NCBI GenBank assembly: GCA_041674745.1
Contig: JBAYVD010000002.1
Coordinates: forward strand, 248,001-312,000
Direction: 5' to 3'
DNA from: UBA2040 sp041674745
Lineage (GTDB): Bacteria; Bacteroidota; Bacteroidia; Flavobacteriales_D; Crocinitomicaceae
DNA: 64,000 nt
This document shows positions 18,298 through 27,493 of this stretch, piece after piece (within the stretch, counting starts at the first letter, position 1; each line of letters begins with the position of its first letter). A program made the position numbers and the translations under genes. The notes under the pieces are model-generated. The model saw only the letters and a list, made by a program, of their open reading frames with translations, was not told the origin of the DNA and searched no databases.

Positions 18298-18885
18298 TTA
18301 TATATCCACATCCAAATGTCCATTGTCACGTCCTTCGCAGATTCGTATGAAATTCTCGATCAAAACGCGTCCCATATTTCCAGATACCTCCGGATGAAAT
18401 TGAACCCCAAAAATGTTCTTGGTTTCATGCCGCATGGCCTCATTTACACAGGCATCTGAAATTCCTAATAATTTGAAATGTGGCGGAATCGAAATACTTT
18501 CGCAATGATCTTCCATCATTTCAACTACCGCCGGCATGCGAGAAAAAAGCATTTCTTTTTCTAAGAATTCTACCTCTTGCCAATCACGGTCTTCGCGCAT
18601 AACACTTCCAAACGCACCGTAAGACAAACCGATGATTTGATGTCCGAAACAAATACCCAAAACGGGGATTTCAACACCTTTTATCCAATCTATTTTCTCA
18701 AGATAGGGCGCCATATTTATCTCTGTAATCAACAGTGGCGCTCCCGAAATGATTATACCAATGCATTCAGGACAATCAGAAGGTGTAAAGTCTAAAAAGG
18801 GAAATGTTTTAAAATCCATGAATTCATCCACAGCCCTTTTGATGGCTGGAACTTTAGAACTTCCACAATCCAATATAGCTATCAT
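18298..18885 (-). CDS. Class I glutamine amidotransferase (GuaA N-domain-like)
   Basis: A 195-residue stand-alone GATase domain. The catalytic triad is visible: Cys79 in GICFGHQ, and His164 and Glu166 in QFHPE. The oxyanion region is ISGAP. Such domains hydrolyse glutamine and pass ammonia to a synthetase partner. No synthetase domain lies nearby, so the partner and reaction are unknown; it resembles the archaeal split GuaA small subunit but could be a GATase-like hydrolase. Its ATG overlaps the TsaC stop by 4 bp (ATGA), so it is coupled to tsaC. Confidence 0.85.
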   Translation of the reverse strand: MIAILDCGSSKVPAIKRAVDEFMDFKTFPFLDFTPSDCPECIGIIISGAPLLITEINMAPYLEKIDWIKGVEIPVLGICFGHQIIGLSYGAFGSVMREDRDWQEVEFLEKEMLFSRMPAVVEMMEDHCESISIPPHFKLLGISDACVNEAMRHETKNIFGVQFHPEVSGNMGRVLIENFIRICEGRDNGHLDVDI

Positions 18886-19505
18886 AAATCTAATAAACCA
18901 AGGCCTTGTCGAACAATTTTAAATTCATCACCCGTGCAATCAACCACCGTACTGGCTTCAAGTCTTCCCAAACCACCATCGATAATCATTTTTATGTGTT
19001 GATTGTTTTCAAAACGATCATAGATTTCATTCGGATCGGTAAAGTAATCAAGTAAAGTATCTTCTTCATTGTGCAGGGAAGTGGTGGCAATTGGTCGACC
19101 TAATTCTTCGATTACCGCCGAAATAATAGCATTCCCAGGAATCCTAATTCCAATCTCTTTTTTCTTACTGTCAAATAATTTAGGCACATCGTTGTTTGCA
19201 TTCAAAATAAACGTAAACGGTCCTGGAGAATTTTGTTTCAACAATTTGAAAGTAGGCCGGTCAATCGGTTTCACATAATCCGAAAGATGTTTTAAATCAT
19301 GGCAAAGTATCGAGAAATTGACTTTGTTTAATTTCTCGCCTTTCATGGCCGCTAATTCGTTCAGTGCTTTTTTATTGTACAAATCACAACCCATTGCATA
19401 CACCGTATCCGTTGGAAAAATTATTATTCCTCCACTTTCTAAGATACTGACGGCCTGCTCAATTATCCTTTTATCAATGTTGTATTCGTTTACTTCAACT
19501 AGCAT
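18882..19505 (-). CDS. tsaC: L-threonylcarbamoyladenylate synthase (Sua5/YrdC/YwlC family)
   Basis: A 207-residue YrdC-fold protein that makes threonylcarbamoyl-AMP for the t6A37 modification of ANN-decoding tRNAs. Seen: the N-terminal segment GGIIIFPTDTVYAMGCD, the KGEKLNK basic loop, the FSILC motif and GPFTFILNA. The length fits the short TsaC form without the Sua5 C-terminal domain. It lies 17 bp after the EEP gene in the long minus-strand block and overlaps the amidotransferase gene downstream. Confidence 0.9.
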   Translation of the reverse strand: MLVEVNEYNIDKRIIEQAVSILESGGIIIFPTDTVYAMGCDLYNKKALNELAAMKGEKLNKVNFSILCHDLKHLSDYVKPIDRPTFKLLKQNSPGPFTFILNANNDVPKLFDSKKKEIGIRIPGNAIISAVIEELGRPIATTSLHNEEDTLLDYFTDPNEIYDRFENNQHIKMIIDGGLGRLEASTVVDCTGDEFKIVRQGLGLLDL

Positions 19506-19522
19506 AGTATGAAGGTAAGAAA

Positions 19523-20656
19523 TTATTTGTCATTTTTTGTCCGAATCGTACACCAAATCGCTCGGTGATCACTAACGACCATTTTCTGGATTTGAAAATT
19601 GAAAGCTTCTATATTTCCCGAATGAAAAATATAGTCGATTCTACCTGCAGGAATTTTCCCAGCATAGGTGGATCCTATTCCCCAAGAAGATTCTCTAAAG
19701 GCATCCACAAAATTTTTGTAAAACTGATTGTAAGTATACGACAAGGGTGTATCGTTGAAGTCTCCGCAAATCACAACGGGGTAGGGCGAAGTTTCTGCGT
19801 GTTCAACAACCAATTGAGCTTGCTGCGCCCTTCTTGGGTAAGCGGTTCGAAGTTTTATAAATGCATTTTCAATGGCACCTGTTTGATTCGGAATTGCTTT
19901 TCCTTGTTCATCAAATAAGGTGTAATCATTTTTTGTCAATTTGATGGATTGTAAATGCACATTGTATACTCGAATGGTATCATCCCCACGATTGATATCG
20001 GCGAAAATGCAATAATTGTCGCTTTTTTCTCCCACTTCTAATTGGAGCGGGACTTCGCCTTTGGCAATCATCGGAAATTTGGACATCATAGCAATTCCAA
20101 AGTTTTTTCGCCCTCTTGACTTATAACTGTATCGTTCGTGGTAATCTTTACTGTGTAATCGAACAATCAACGAATCTCTCGTTGGAAAATCCTTTGTTTT
20201 GTCTTGGTGATAAAACTCTTGAAAACAAACAACATCTGGCTGTTCCGCCTCCAAAAAGTCTAAGATTTTTAGCCGATTCACATTGCTTTGATTAACGGAA
20301 TAATTGTATAAATCAAATAATCGCACATTGAAACTCATGATTTTCCAATCATTTTCTTGCGGTTCTGATAATTTAGTCGACCCAAGGACAAACTGCCGGA
20401 AATGCAACTTACCACCAATCACGAGAATCGCTAGAATGACAAATACCCATCGCGAACGAGCAAAAATGTAAAAGATTAACAGCACCAATACAAAAAACAA
20501 AATCAAGGGATAAAGCAACCCGAAAAAGGGAAGAAAAGGCACCGTTTTCGGATGAACAAATGGTGATAAATAAGCTAATACCAGACAAATGAGCGTAAGT
20601 ATGGTTACAAACTTAAACACGCCTGAAAATCCAGTATAGACCTTTCCTTTTTTCAT
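19523..20656 (-). CDS. Membrane-anchored endonuclease/exonuclease/phosphatase-family protein
   Basis: A 377-residue protein. Residues 1-85 contain three membrane helices. Residues about 100-375 form an EEP (DNase I-like) domain with SFNVRLFD, CFQEF (metal-binding Glu), ICGDFNDTPLS and the terminal SDHRA. All core EEP catalytic residues appear present. Which side of the membrane the domain faces and its substrate (nucleic acid, lipid or inositol phosphate) cannot be told from sequence. Its ATG overlaps the upstream rhomboid stop by 4 bp. The order mutL-rhomboid-rhomboid-EEP is a familiar one in Flavobacteriia. Confidence 0.88.
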   Translation of the reverse strand: MKKGKVYTGFSGVFKFVTILTLICLVLAYLSPFVHPKTVPFLPFFGLLYPLILFFVLVLLIFYIFARSRWVFVILAILVIGGKLHFRQFVLGSTKLSEPQENDWKIMSFNVRLFDLYNYSVNQSNVNRLKILDFLEAEQPDVVCFQEFYHQDKTKDFPTRDSLIVRLHSKDYHERYSYKSRGRKNFGIAMMSKFPMIAKGEVPLQLEVGEKSDNYCIFADINRGDDTIRVYNVHLQSIKLTKNDYTLFDEQGKAIPNQTGAIENAFIKLRTAYPRRAQQAQLVVEHAETSPYPVVICGDFNDTPLSYTYNQFYKNFVDAFRESSWGIGSTYAGKIPAGRIDYIFHSGNIEAFNFQIQKMVVSDHRAIWCTIRTKNDK

Positions 20657-21561
20657 TTAGAACTTTGCTTAAATAGAAAATCTTTTTCTGCTTTGCTCAG
20701 AGAATCGTAACCCGCTCGACTTATTTTATCCAAGATTGCGTCAGTTTTTTCTTGATTCAATTTCTTTTCCAAAGCATACTGTTCATCCGACTTGAAATCA
20801 GGTCGACGATCTGTTTTTACCACTTTTAACTTTTTCGGGCCAAAAGGACTTTTGATAAACCGGAAAAATTGATCCAAAAATTTTGAAAACATACTTACGA
20901 TATTAGTATTAGCATTCAAATTACGAACGGACAGGTAGCCCAATAAAGCTCCACCCAAGTGAGCGAAATGTGCCGTTCCATCGCTTTTTCCAATCGCTAA
21001 TAAATCGCTCAAAAGAAAAAGCAAGGCAAGAATGAATAAGCGAATGGGCAGTATTCCAAACAAAGTGACCTGTAATTGAGGTCGATAAAATGCCAAGGCA
21101 ATAAAAATACCCATAATTGAACCAGATGCTCCAACAATTACAGAACCTTGCGGCGCTAAATTTGGAAGCAATTGATGAATAACGATTTCCAACAATCCAC
21201 CAAAAATCCCCCCTAATAGATACGTTGAAAGTAACCGTTTTCCGGAAAAAAATTGGAGAAATAGCTGCCCCACAACAAAAAGCATTAGCATGTTGAAAAG
21301 AAAATGCATGAAACCAAAGTGTGCGAAAATACTGGTAAGGATTCCCCAAGGGTGCGTTATAAATCCGACCAAATCCGTTCTTAATGCGAATATGGACGTT
21401 GAAAAACTGCTCATTTCCAATTCAATGCCCATTAATCGTCCAAAAACACTTAGCAACCCAATGGCAACAAAAATTATGGCGTTCACCATAATCAATCGAA
21501 TGTGCATAGCACCCGAATGATACATTCTTTTTATTTCATTAAAAAGTGGATTCTGTGCCAT
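20653..21561 (-). CDS. Rhomboid-family intramembrane serine protease (copy 1)
   Basis: A 302-residue protein with six predicted membrane helices and a 75-residue basic cytoplasmic tail. Catalytic Ser146 lies in GASGS and His201 in AHLGG; the N-terminal HFGFMHFLFNM loop is typical. The tail (RPDFKSDEQYALEKKLNQ) is the short zinc-less C-terminal helix seen in Flavobacteria. It starts 2 bp after the preceding rhomboid gene stops and overlaps the EEP gene by 4 bp. The substrate is unknown. Confidence 0.92.
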   Translation of the reverse strand: MAQNPLFNEIKRMYHSGAMHIRLIMVNAIIFVAIGLLSVFGRLMGIELEMSSFSTSIFALRTDLVGFITHPWGILTSIFAHFGFMHFLFNMLMLFVVGQLFLQFFSGKRLLSTYLLGGIFGGLLEIVIHQLLPNLAPQGSVIVGASGSIMGIFIALAFYRPQLQVTLFGILPIRLFILALLFLLSDLLAIGKSDGTAHFAHLGGALLGYLSVRNLNANTNIVSMFSKFLDQFFRFIKSPFGPKKLKVVKTDRRPDFKSDEQYALEKKLNQEKTDAILDKISRAGYDSLSKAEKDFLFKQSSK

Positions 21562-21563
21562 GA

Positions 21564-22346
21564 TTAATAGAAGTTTTTACCTTTTTTACGCCAAATTAAA
21601 ACAATAATTGCTCCTGTAACCGCTCCTCCAATATGCGCTAAATGATTAATGTGGTCATTCGCTACAACGCTACTGTACAATTCATACAAAACGTAAAAGC
21701 TAATTAGATATTTGGCTTTAATCGGAATAGGAATAAACATGATATACATTTCCGTATTGGGAAATAAAATCGCAAATGCCGCGAGAAGTCCAAAAATAGC
21801 ACCGGAAGCCCCAACACCTGAAGTTAAACTTTGGTTGATGTATTCATTCGCAGCGGCATAGTTGGAATGACCCTGAACGATTGTCGTATAGGCTTCTTGA
21901 ATTTCTGAAGAATTCATTTTATACATGTTCATTACCAAGTTGTTCAGAGCCGAAATATCCATTCCAGCTGATTCTATCGTCTTTTTTAATTCAAAAATTT
22001 GAAATCCATGTACAACGTTATCCAGAGCAAAAGCACCAATTCCAGCAAGAAAGTAAAAAAAGAAAAATCGTTTTGGCCCCCACAAACGTTCCAAATGCGA
22101 ACCAAATATCACCAACAAAAGCATATTGAACAAAATATGCATGAAATCAACACGGCTGTGCATAAACATATGCGTGATAATTTGATATGGCTCAAACATC
22201 GGCGTACCCAAATAATGGGCCGCCAAGTAGTTACTTAAATCCAAACCACTGGTCGAATAAAAAATTTGCATCAATACAAACAAAAGCACATTCAGCAAAA
22301 GAAAGTTCTTCGTTACTTGTGGGATATTATTTAAAAATGAGAACAT
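21564..22346 (-). CDS. Rhomboid-family intramembrane serine protease (copy 2)
   Basis: A 260-residue rhomboid: Ser181 in GASGA, His238 in LAHIGG and the HSRVDFMHILFNM region. A 60-residue soluble insert (about 112-172, ending in HSNYAAANEYINQ) before the catalytic Ser helix distinguishes it from copy 1. It lies between mutL (3 bp gap) and copy 1 (2 bp gap), so the two rhomboids are translated from one message and may work together. Confidence 0.92.
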   Translation of the reverse strand: MFSFLNNIPQVTKNFLLLNVLLFVLMQIFYSTSGLDLSNYLAAHYLGTPMFEPYQIITHMFMHSRVDFMHILFNMLLLVIFGSHLERLWGPKRFFFFYFLAGIGAFALDNVVHGFQIFELKKTIESAGMDISALNNLVMNMYKMNSSEIQEAYTTIVQGHSNYAAANEYINQSLTSGVGASGAIFGLLAAFAILFPNTEMYIMFIPIPIKAKYLISFYVLYELYSSVVANDHINHLAHIGGAVTGAIIVLIWRKKGKNFY

Positions 22347-22349
22347 AAA

Positions 22350-24170
22350 TTATTGTTTTTCAAGTTGTTCAAACGTAATTGTTTTTAAAATGGTTTTACC
22401 AGATGGAGAATGAATGTGATCTGGACAAGAAAACAAAGAGTTTACTAAATCTGTAGCGTTTTCATTGTTTTGAATTAATTTCTTTTCCAATGCGGCAGAT
22501 TTCGCTAAGGTCAATATAAAATGATGCGCTATTTCTCCTTTGTCCACTTGCTCCATGATCATTTGCTCAATAATCAACTGGATAAACGTTGGAATATTCT
22601 CTTCTTGCAAAATCGCAGGAATCGATTCTAATATGATTATTTCTTCTCCAAAAGACCAAGTTAAACCCAATTGCTTTAAAAGCATGGCATTCGACTCCCA
22701 AATGATTTTTTCTTCTTTTTTCAAATCCCATTCGTAGGGAAACAACAATCCTTGCGAAGGAATGGGTTGAGCCATGAAGTGATCCATTAGTTCGTCGTAC
22801 ACAATTCTTTCGTAGGCGCGTCGGTAATGAATACTCATCAAACCAGACTTTGCATTTGTAATGACATAATTGCCAGCAATTAAAAAATTGGTGTGCTCCA
22901 CGGATTCAAATTCCAAATCCAAACCTTGTTCTTCTTGTTGAACTTCTTCTCGAATGTCATAAAAGTTTTCCCAAGAAAGGGACTTATCTTGACCAAAACC
23001 GGCATTCAGTATAGCAGAAGAACGATCCGTCCGAGTGCCCGAACTAGCAGGGGCAGAAAAAGTTTGAAAAGGATTGTAATCTTTGTTTACTTTGATTTCT
23101 GGTGGCCTAATTTCTTCCTTCGTATGGCTATAAGGCAAATCGAAACTATGTTCTTGCTCAAAATCAATGGTAGGAGTGATATTGAATTTACCCAATGCTT
23201 GCTTTACCGCCGTTCGAATAATCGTGTAAATTAAACGTTCCTCTTCAAACTTAATTTCAGTCTTGGTTGGATGAACATTTACATCAATTTTCTCTGGATC
23301 CACTGTCAAAAAAAGGAAGTAACTAGGAAATGTATTGGATTGCAACAACCCGTCAAACGCTTTTTGTACCGCATTGTTTAAATAACTGTCTTTAAAATAC
23401 CGATCATTCACGAACAGATATTGTTCACCTCGAGATTTTCTAGCGGAATCTGGTTTACCCACAAAACCTTGTAAACGAACTATTTCTGTGCTTTCATCTA
23501 CCGGAACCAGCTTGTCGTTGTAACTTTTTCCATTTAAGTCAACAATTCGTTTTCTCAAGTTTGAAGGCAATAGCGTATAAATATTTTCACCGTTGTGCAC
23601 CAAAGTCAATTGAACCTCGTGATGGGGGAGTGCAATTCTTTCAAATTCCTGTAATATATGCTTGAACTCAACCGCATCCGATTTCAAAAAATTTCGACGC
23701 GCTGGCACGTTGAAAAACAAATTTTTGATTTCAAACGAAGATCCTTGCGGACAAACCTCGGGTTCATTTAGTTTAATATTACTCCCTTCAATTTCAATTC
23801 GCGTACCAATTTGAACGTCTTTTTGACAGGTTTTAAGCGTTACATGTGCAATGGCAGCAATGGAAGCGAGAGCTTCACCGCGAAATCCTTTCGTGGTAAG
23901 TTGAAATAAATCTTCTGCTGATTTTAATTTACTCGTCGCATGTCGTTCAAAACACATTTCGGCATCAAACATACTCATGCCCAAACCATTATCAATAATT
24001 TGAATCAGCGTTCGTCCTGCATCCTTGATAACGATATCGATTTTTGTGGCACCTGCATCTATGGCATTTTCGACCAATTCTTTGACAACTGAACTAGGCC
24101 TTTGAATAACCTCACCAGCCGCGATTTGGTTAGCAATGTGATCGGGCAACAATTTGATTATTCCGCTCAT
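22350..24170 (-). CDS. mutL: DNA mismatch repair protein MutL
   Basis: A 606-residue GHKL ATPase that couples MutS mismatch recognition to downstream repair. ATP-lid motifs are visible: ENAIDAGAT, DNGLGM, ATSKL and FRGEALASI. After the ATPase and transducer domains (to about 330) comes a Pro/Ser-rich linker and a C-terminal dimerisation domain. I do not see the DQHA(x)2E(x)4E endonuclease motif clearly. The ATG at 24170 is preferred to the GTG two codons upstream because it forms a TAATG junction with the upstream gene's stop codon, indicating translational coupling. Confidence 0.95.
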   Translation of the reverse strand: MSGIIKLLPDHIANQIAAGEVIQRPSSVVKELVENAIDAGATKIDIVIKDAGRTLIQIIDNGLGMSMFDAEMCFERHATSKLKSAEDLFQLTTKGFRGEALASIAAIAHVTLKTCQKDVQIGTRIEIEGSNIKLNEPEVCPQGSSFEIKNLFFNVPARRNFLKSDAVEFKHILQEFERIALPHHEVQLTLVHNGENIYTLLPSNLRKRIVDLNGKSYNDKLVPVDESTEIVRLQGFVGKPDSARKSRGEQYLFVNDRYFKDSYLNNAVQKAFDGLLQSNTFPSYFLFLTVDPEKIDVNVHPTKTEIKFEEERLIYTIIRTAVKQALGKFNITPTIDFEQEHSFDLPYSHTKEEIRPPEIKVNKDYNPFQTFSAPASSGTRTDRSSAILNAGFGQDKSLSWENFYDIREEVQQEEQGLDLEFESVEHTNFLIAGNYVITNAKSGLMSIHYRRAYERIVYDELMDHFMAQPIPSQGLLFPYEWDLKKEEKIIWESNAMLLKQLGLTWSFGEEIIILESIPAILQEENIPTFIQLIIEQMIMEQVDKGEIAHHFILTLAKSAALEKKLIQNNENATDLVNSLFSCPDHIHSPSGKTILKTITFEQLEKQ

Positions 24171-24493
24171 TACCACAATTTTTTCACAACGGTATCTACT
24201 TCATTTACACCATTAAATATAAAGTAACCCAATGCCAACAACACACCAATCAGCAATAAAACGCGCAGATTTGCCGACTGTTTCTGTTTATGAGTGTTTT
24301 GACTTCTCGTCCAAGTGGATTGCATATTGCTTCTCAAAATCCTTTTTCTGTCTTCCTCTGACAAATTTTGACTTTCCATGGCTTCAATCTCCTTCTTTTT
24401 TAATTCCAAGCGTTCTTTGCGCTCGTCATAATACATGGGCGAATAATCGAATCGTTTGTTTTTGAACGTTTTTGAAAGAAATTGAAACTTCAT
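24170..24493 (-). CDS. Small tail-anchored conserved protein upstream of mutL
   Basis: A 107-residue protein with a basic, charged, coiled-coil-like N-terminal part (residues 20-70) and one C-terminal membrane helix (LRVLLLIGVLLALGYFIF), so tail-anchored with the bulk in the cytoplasm. The family is conserved in Flavobacteriales, where it is often misnamed riboflavin synthase subunit beta; the sequence has no resemblance to that enzyme. Its stop codon shares a base with the mutL ATG. The function is unknown. Confidence 0.78.
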   Translation of the reverse strand: MKFQFLSKTFKNKRFDYSPMYYDERKERLELKKKEIEAMESQNLSEEDRKRILRSNMQSTWTRSQNTHKQKQSANLRVLLLIGVLLALGYFIFNGVNEVDTVVKKLW

Positions 24494-24663
24494 GTGCTAA
24501 AGCTAAAATACAAATTTAAAAATAACCTTTTTATTGTCTTAAAATATCACAAGAATCGTTCCTTCCTGCTTCAATCTGACAAATGGTCAGTAAGATTCCT
24601 ATTTTGGATAGATTATTGTTAATAATTATTCCGGGAGCTACCGATTAAAAAAAGAATCCCTCT

Positions 24664-24671
24664 TAATTTTG
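24664..24671 (+). promoter_or_regulatory. -7 box of the GH3/beta-lactamase fusion gene
   Basis: TAATTTTG, a perfect TAnnTTTG, ends 5 nt before the ATG at 24677. A nearly leaderless mRNA is predicted. No -33 element at the usual distance is obvious. Confidence 0.55.
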
Positions 24672-24676
24672 CAGCA

Positions 24677-27460
24677 ATGAAAGTAAGATCCATCATCTGG
24701 GCCTATTTATTAATTTCCATTCTCTATTTCGTTCCAACCGACGACTCAGATAAAAATGCGGCTATCGAAGGTATTTCTGAAGCCGATAAAATGGGTTTTG
24801 CAATCGATAGTGTGTACAAAAAATTATCGCTTGATTCCAAGTTAAAACTATTAACAATCAATAATTTAGATTATTCAACCTCTAGTAAAGATAGTATTAA
24901 AAATTTACCCTATTCAAACGGTATTCTATCAACTGATCTAAATGAAATAAACCGGTATAATGAAAATTTTTCCGATACTTCAAATGGTTTCGAAAATTTA
25001 CAATTGACCATTTTTTCGGGAAATTTGGTGGATTCTTTGTTACCTCAAAATATAGCGATCGGTCAAACCGGTCTTCCAAAATTGGCCTCGTTTTCAATGG
25101 CCATTAAATTGGAAAAAGTGAAAACAGGCGGTGCCAATGTTTTTTTGGGATCCGAATTTCAAAGTTATCAGTGGAAACGCAACAATGCAGATAAAAGCTA
25201 TACCGAATCTCCTCTGAATTCTGAACAATTCTGGCAAGCAACCTTGGAAGGCGCTGAAAAAAATGGTGTAAAATTGGGATTGAACGATCCTTTTTCACTT
25301 TACACACATCTTGACTCAACAGAGGAACGAGAATTTAAAGCAATCGGCCTAGCTGGAAATCGCTATTATGCTCGACGCGGACATGGAATCGTGCAATTAA
25401 CGGATAGTGTTGAATTATTTCACCATCGTTACTCCAATCATTCCGACAAAAAAACAAGACAATCATTTCTAAGAAATGAGTTTAAGTTCAATGGGGTAAT
25501 TATCAGTCAAAATCTATCCTCGTTGCCGCCTGACTTACAAATCGAAAAAGCCTATCAAAGCATTTTAAATGGAAGTGATATTGTTTGCATAAACCCAATA
25601 ATAAGCCATGGGCTACACCAAAAATTAAAGGACTATTTTCAAAATGAAGGTGAAGAATTGAAAAATCATGTTTACCGCATTCTCCGCTTGAAGTACGAAT
25701 TATTTCAAACCAAAAACGATCGAACCCATTACGATAAATTTAAAAAGCAATTTGCTTACCAAGTTCGCTCCGCTGGAATTGCTTGCCTAAACAATGAACA
25801 GCTTTTGTTACCCATCAAAAACTTAAACACAAAATTCTATTTCTACAGTCCGGATAAGTCCTCTGTTCTGGAAAAAGAAATGAATCACTATGTACTACCG
25901 AAACCTGTTGATAATTCCGCTGGACGAGGGTCGATTTGTTTAGTCGATGGCTTTTCGAATCATTTGGAGCAGGCTTTGAAGTGGTCAAAGTCTGAATCAG
26001 CGCATCATTTAAAACTAATTTTAGTAACGGACCAACTAACTCTTTATCGGTACCGTCAACAAAATTTGAATAGTTTTGATGGCATCATTGTTACTGCTGA
26101 TTCCAGTGAAATGAGCCAAAAAATTGCAATACAAACCATTTTCGGTGCAAACGAAGCGAACGGAAAACTTCCTTTCTATTTATCCCCACAATACCCAATG
26201 AATGCTGGGTTTTTGATTCCAAACCTTCATCGAATGGCTTACGCAGAACCAGAATGGATCGGTGTTTCAAGTGAAAAACTTGCCTCCATCGATAAAATTG
26301 TGGAAGCAGGCAGAGAGGCCAAAGCCTTTCCAGGATGCCAAGTTTTGGTGGGTCTCGAAGGAAAAGTAATTTACCAAAAGTCATTTGGTTACAAGGACTA
26401 CAGTGAAGATTCGCCCGTTGACAATCAAACTATTTATGACATTGCTTCCATTACAAAAATAGCCGCCTCCACCGTTTCTTTGATGAAATTACAAAGCGAA
26501 GGACTCTTTTCTTTGAATAAAACATTGGGTGATTATATACCTGAATTAGTGGGCAATACGGAATTTGAAAACATCAATTTACGCGACATGATGGCGCATC
26601 AAGCTGGACTGCCTGCTTGGATTCCGTTTTATTCAAAAACACTTACCAATGGGCAGTTGAATCCTTATTTTTATTCTTCCACTAAAAAACCGAATTATAC
26701 GGTTCCCGTGGCCAAGGATTTATGGATTCGAAACAATTATCCAGATACGATTTACGATCGAATTTTGTCAAGTAAGTTGGGAGGAAAATCATATTTGTAC
26801 TCCGATTTAGGGTATTACTTTGTAAAAAAAATCATTGAAAAATTGACAAAAACGCCTCTTGATAAATTTGTACGTGATTCGATCTATGACGATTTGGACT
26901 TGCAATATATGACCTACAACCCTTATTTGAAATACAATTTGGCTCAAATTGCTCCCACCGAAAATGACAAAGCTTTCAGAAAGCAAGTTATTCACGGATA
27001 TGTCCACGACCCAGGAGCGGCCATGTTGGGTGGAGTAGGCGGACATGCAGGAATTTTTTCTACCGCGAATGATTTGGCCATCCTCATGCAAATGATGTTG
27101 AACGAAGGAATGTACGGCGGAAAACAAATTTTAAAAAAGGAAGTGCTCGAAGAATATACCCGCGCCCAGTTTCCAGATAATAACAACAGAAGAGGGGCTG
27201 GATTCGACAAACCCAACCTAAACGGTTCAGCCGCAACTGCTTGTTCTTTGGCATCGCCAAGTAGTTTTGGTCATTCTGGATTTACAGGAACATTAACGTG
27301 GGCAGATCCAAAATACAACCTTAACTTTGTCTTCTTATCCAACCGAGTCTACCCAAGCGCTGAAAATTGGAAGATTGTGAATATGAATATTCGAACCGAT
27401 ATACAAACAAGAATTTACCAAGCAATCACCAGCGCAGAGCATTTCAATTTTTTGCAGTAA
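24677..27460 (+). CDS. GH3-like (degenerate) / serine beta-lactamase-family hydrolase fusion
   Basis: A 927-residue two-part protein with an N-terminal hydrophobic signal or anchor. Residues about 35-510 match the layout of a GH3 N-acetylhexosaminidase, but the catalytic signatures are lost: where GH3 enzymes have KHFPGHG there is YYARRGHG (230-237), and at the expected catalytic Asp, in FNGVIISQN (271-279), there is Gln278. Residues 525-920 form a class C beta-lactamase/esterase-type domain with intact SxxK (SITK, Ser591), YSD (708-710) and HSG (866-868). The GH3-beta-lactamase fusion is known in Bacteroidota and linked to peptidoglycan recycling; here only the second half looks active. It is next to bshA. 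Confidence 0.85.
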   Translation: MKVRSIIWAYLLISILYFVPTDDSDKNAAIEGISEADKMGFAIDSVYKKLSLDSKLKLLTINNLDYSTSSKDSIKNLPYSNGILSTDLNEINRYNENFSDTSNGFENLQLTIFSGNLVDSLLPQNIAIGQTGLPKLASFSMAIKLEKVKTGGANVFLGSEFQSYQWKRNNADKSYTESPLNSEQFWQATLEGAEKNGVKLGLNDPFSLYTHLDSTEEREFKAIGLAGNRYYARRGHGIVQLTDSVELFHHRYSNHSDKKTRQSFLRNEFKFNGVIISQNLSSLPPDLQIEKAYQSILNGSDIVCINPIISHGLHQKLKDYFQNEGEELKNHVYRILRLKYELFQTKNDRTHYDKFKKQFAYQVRSAGIACLNNEQLLLPIKNLNTKFYFYSPDKSSVLEKEMNHYVLPKPVDNSAGRGSICLVDGFSNHLEQALKWSKSESAHHLKLILVTDQLTLYRYRQQNLNSFDGIIVTADSSEMSQKIAIQTIFGANEANGKLPFYLSPQYPMNAGFLIPNLHRMAYAEPEWIGVSSEKLASIDKIVEAGREAKAFPGCQVLVGLEGKVIYQKSFGYKDYSEDSPVDNQTIYDIASITKIAASTVSLMKLQSEGLFSLNKTLGDYIPELVGNTEFENINLRDMMAHQAGLPAWIPFYSKTLTNGQLNPYFYSSTKKPNYTVPVAKDLWIRNNYPDTIYDRILSSKLGGKSYLYSDLGYYFVKKIIEKLTKTPLDKFVRDSIYDDLDLQYMTYNPYLKYNLAQIAPTENDKAFRKQVIHGYVHDPGAAMLGGVGGHAGIFSTANDLAILMQMMLNEGMYGGKQILKKEVLEEYTRAQFPDNNNRRGAGFDKPNLNGSAATACSLASPSSFGHSGFTGTLTWADPKYNLNFVFLSNRVYPSAENWKIVNMNIRTDIQTRIYQAITSAEHFNFLQ

Positions 27461-27493
27461 GGAAAAACGCATTCAAACGACAAAGACACTAAC

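Noticed and set aside
24170..24493. Riboflavin synthase subunit beta, the common database label for this small protein family
   Set aside because: The protein is a charged tail-anchored polypeptide with no resemblance to the lumazine/riboflavin synthase fold.
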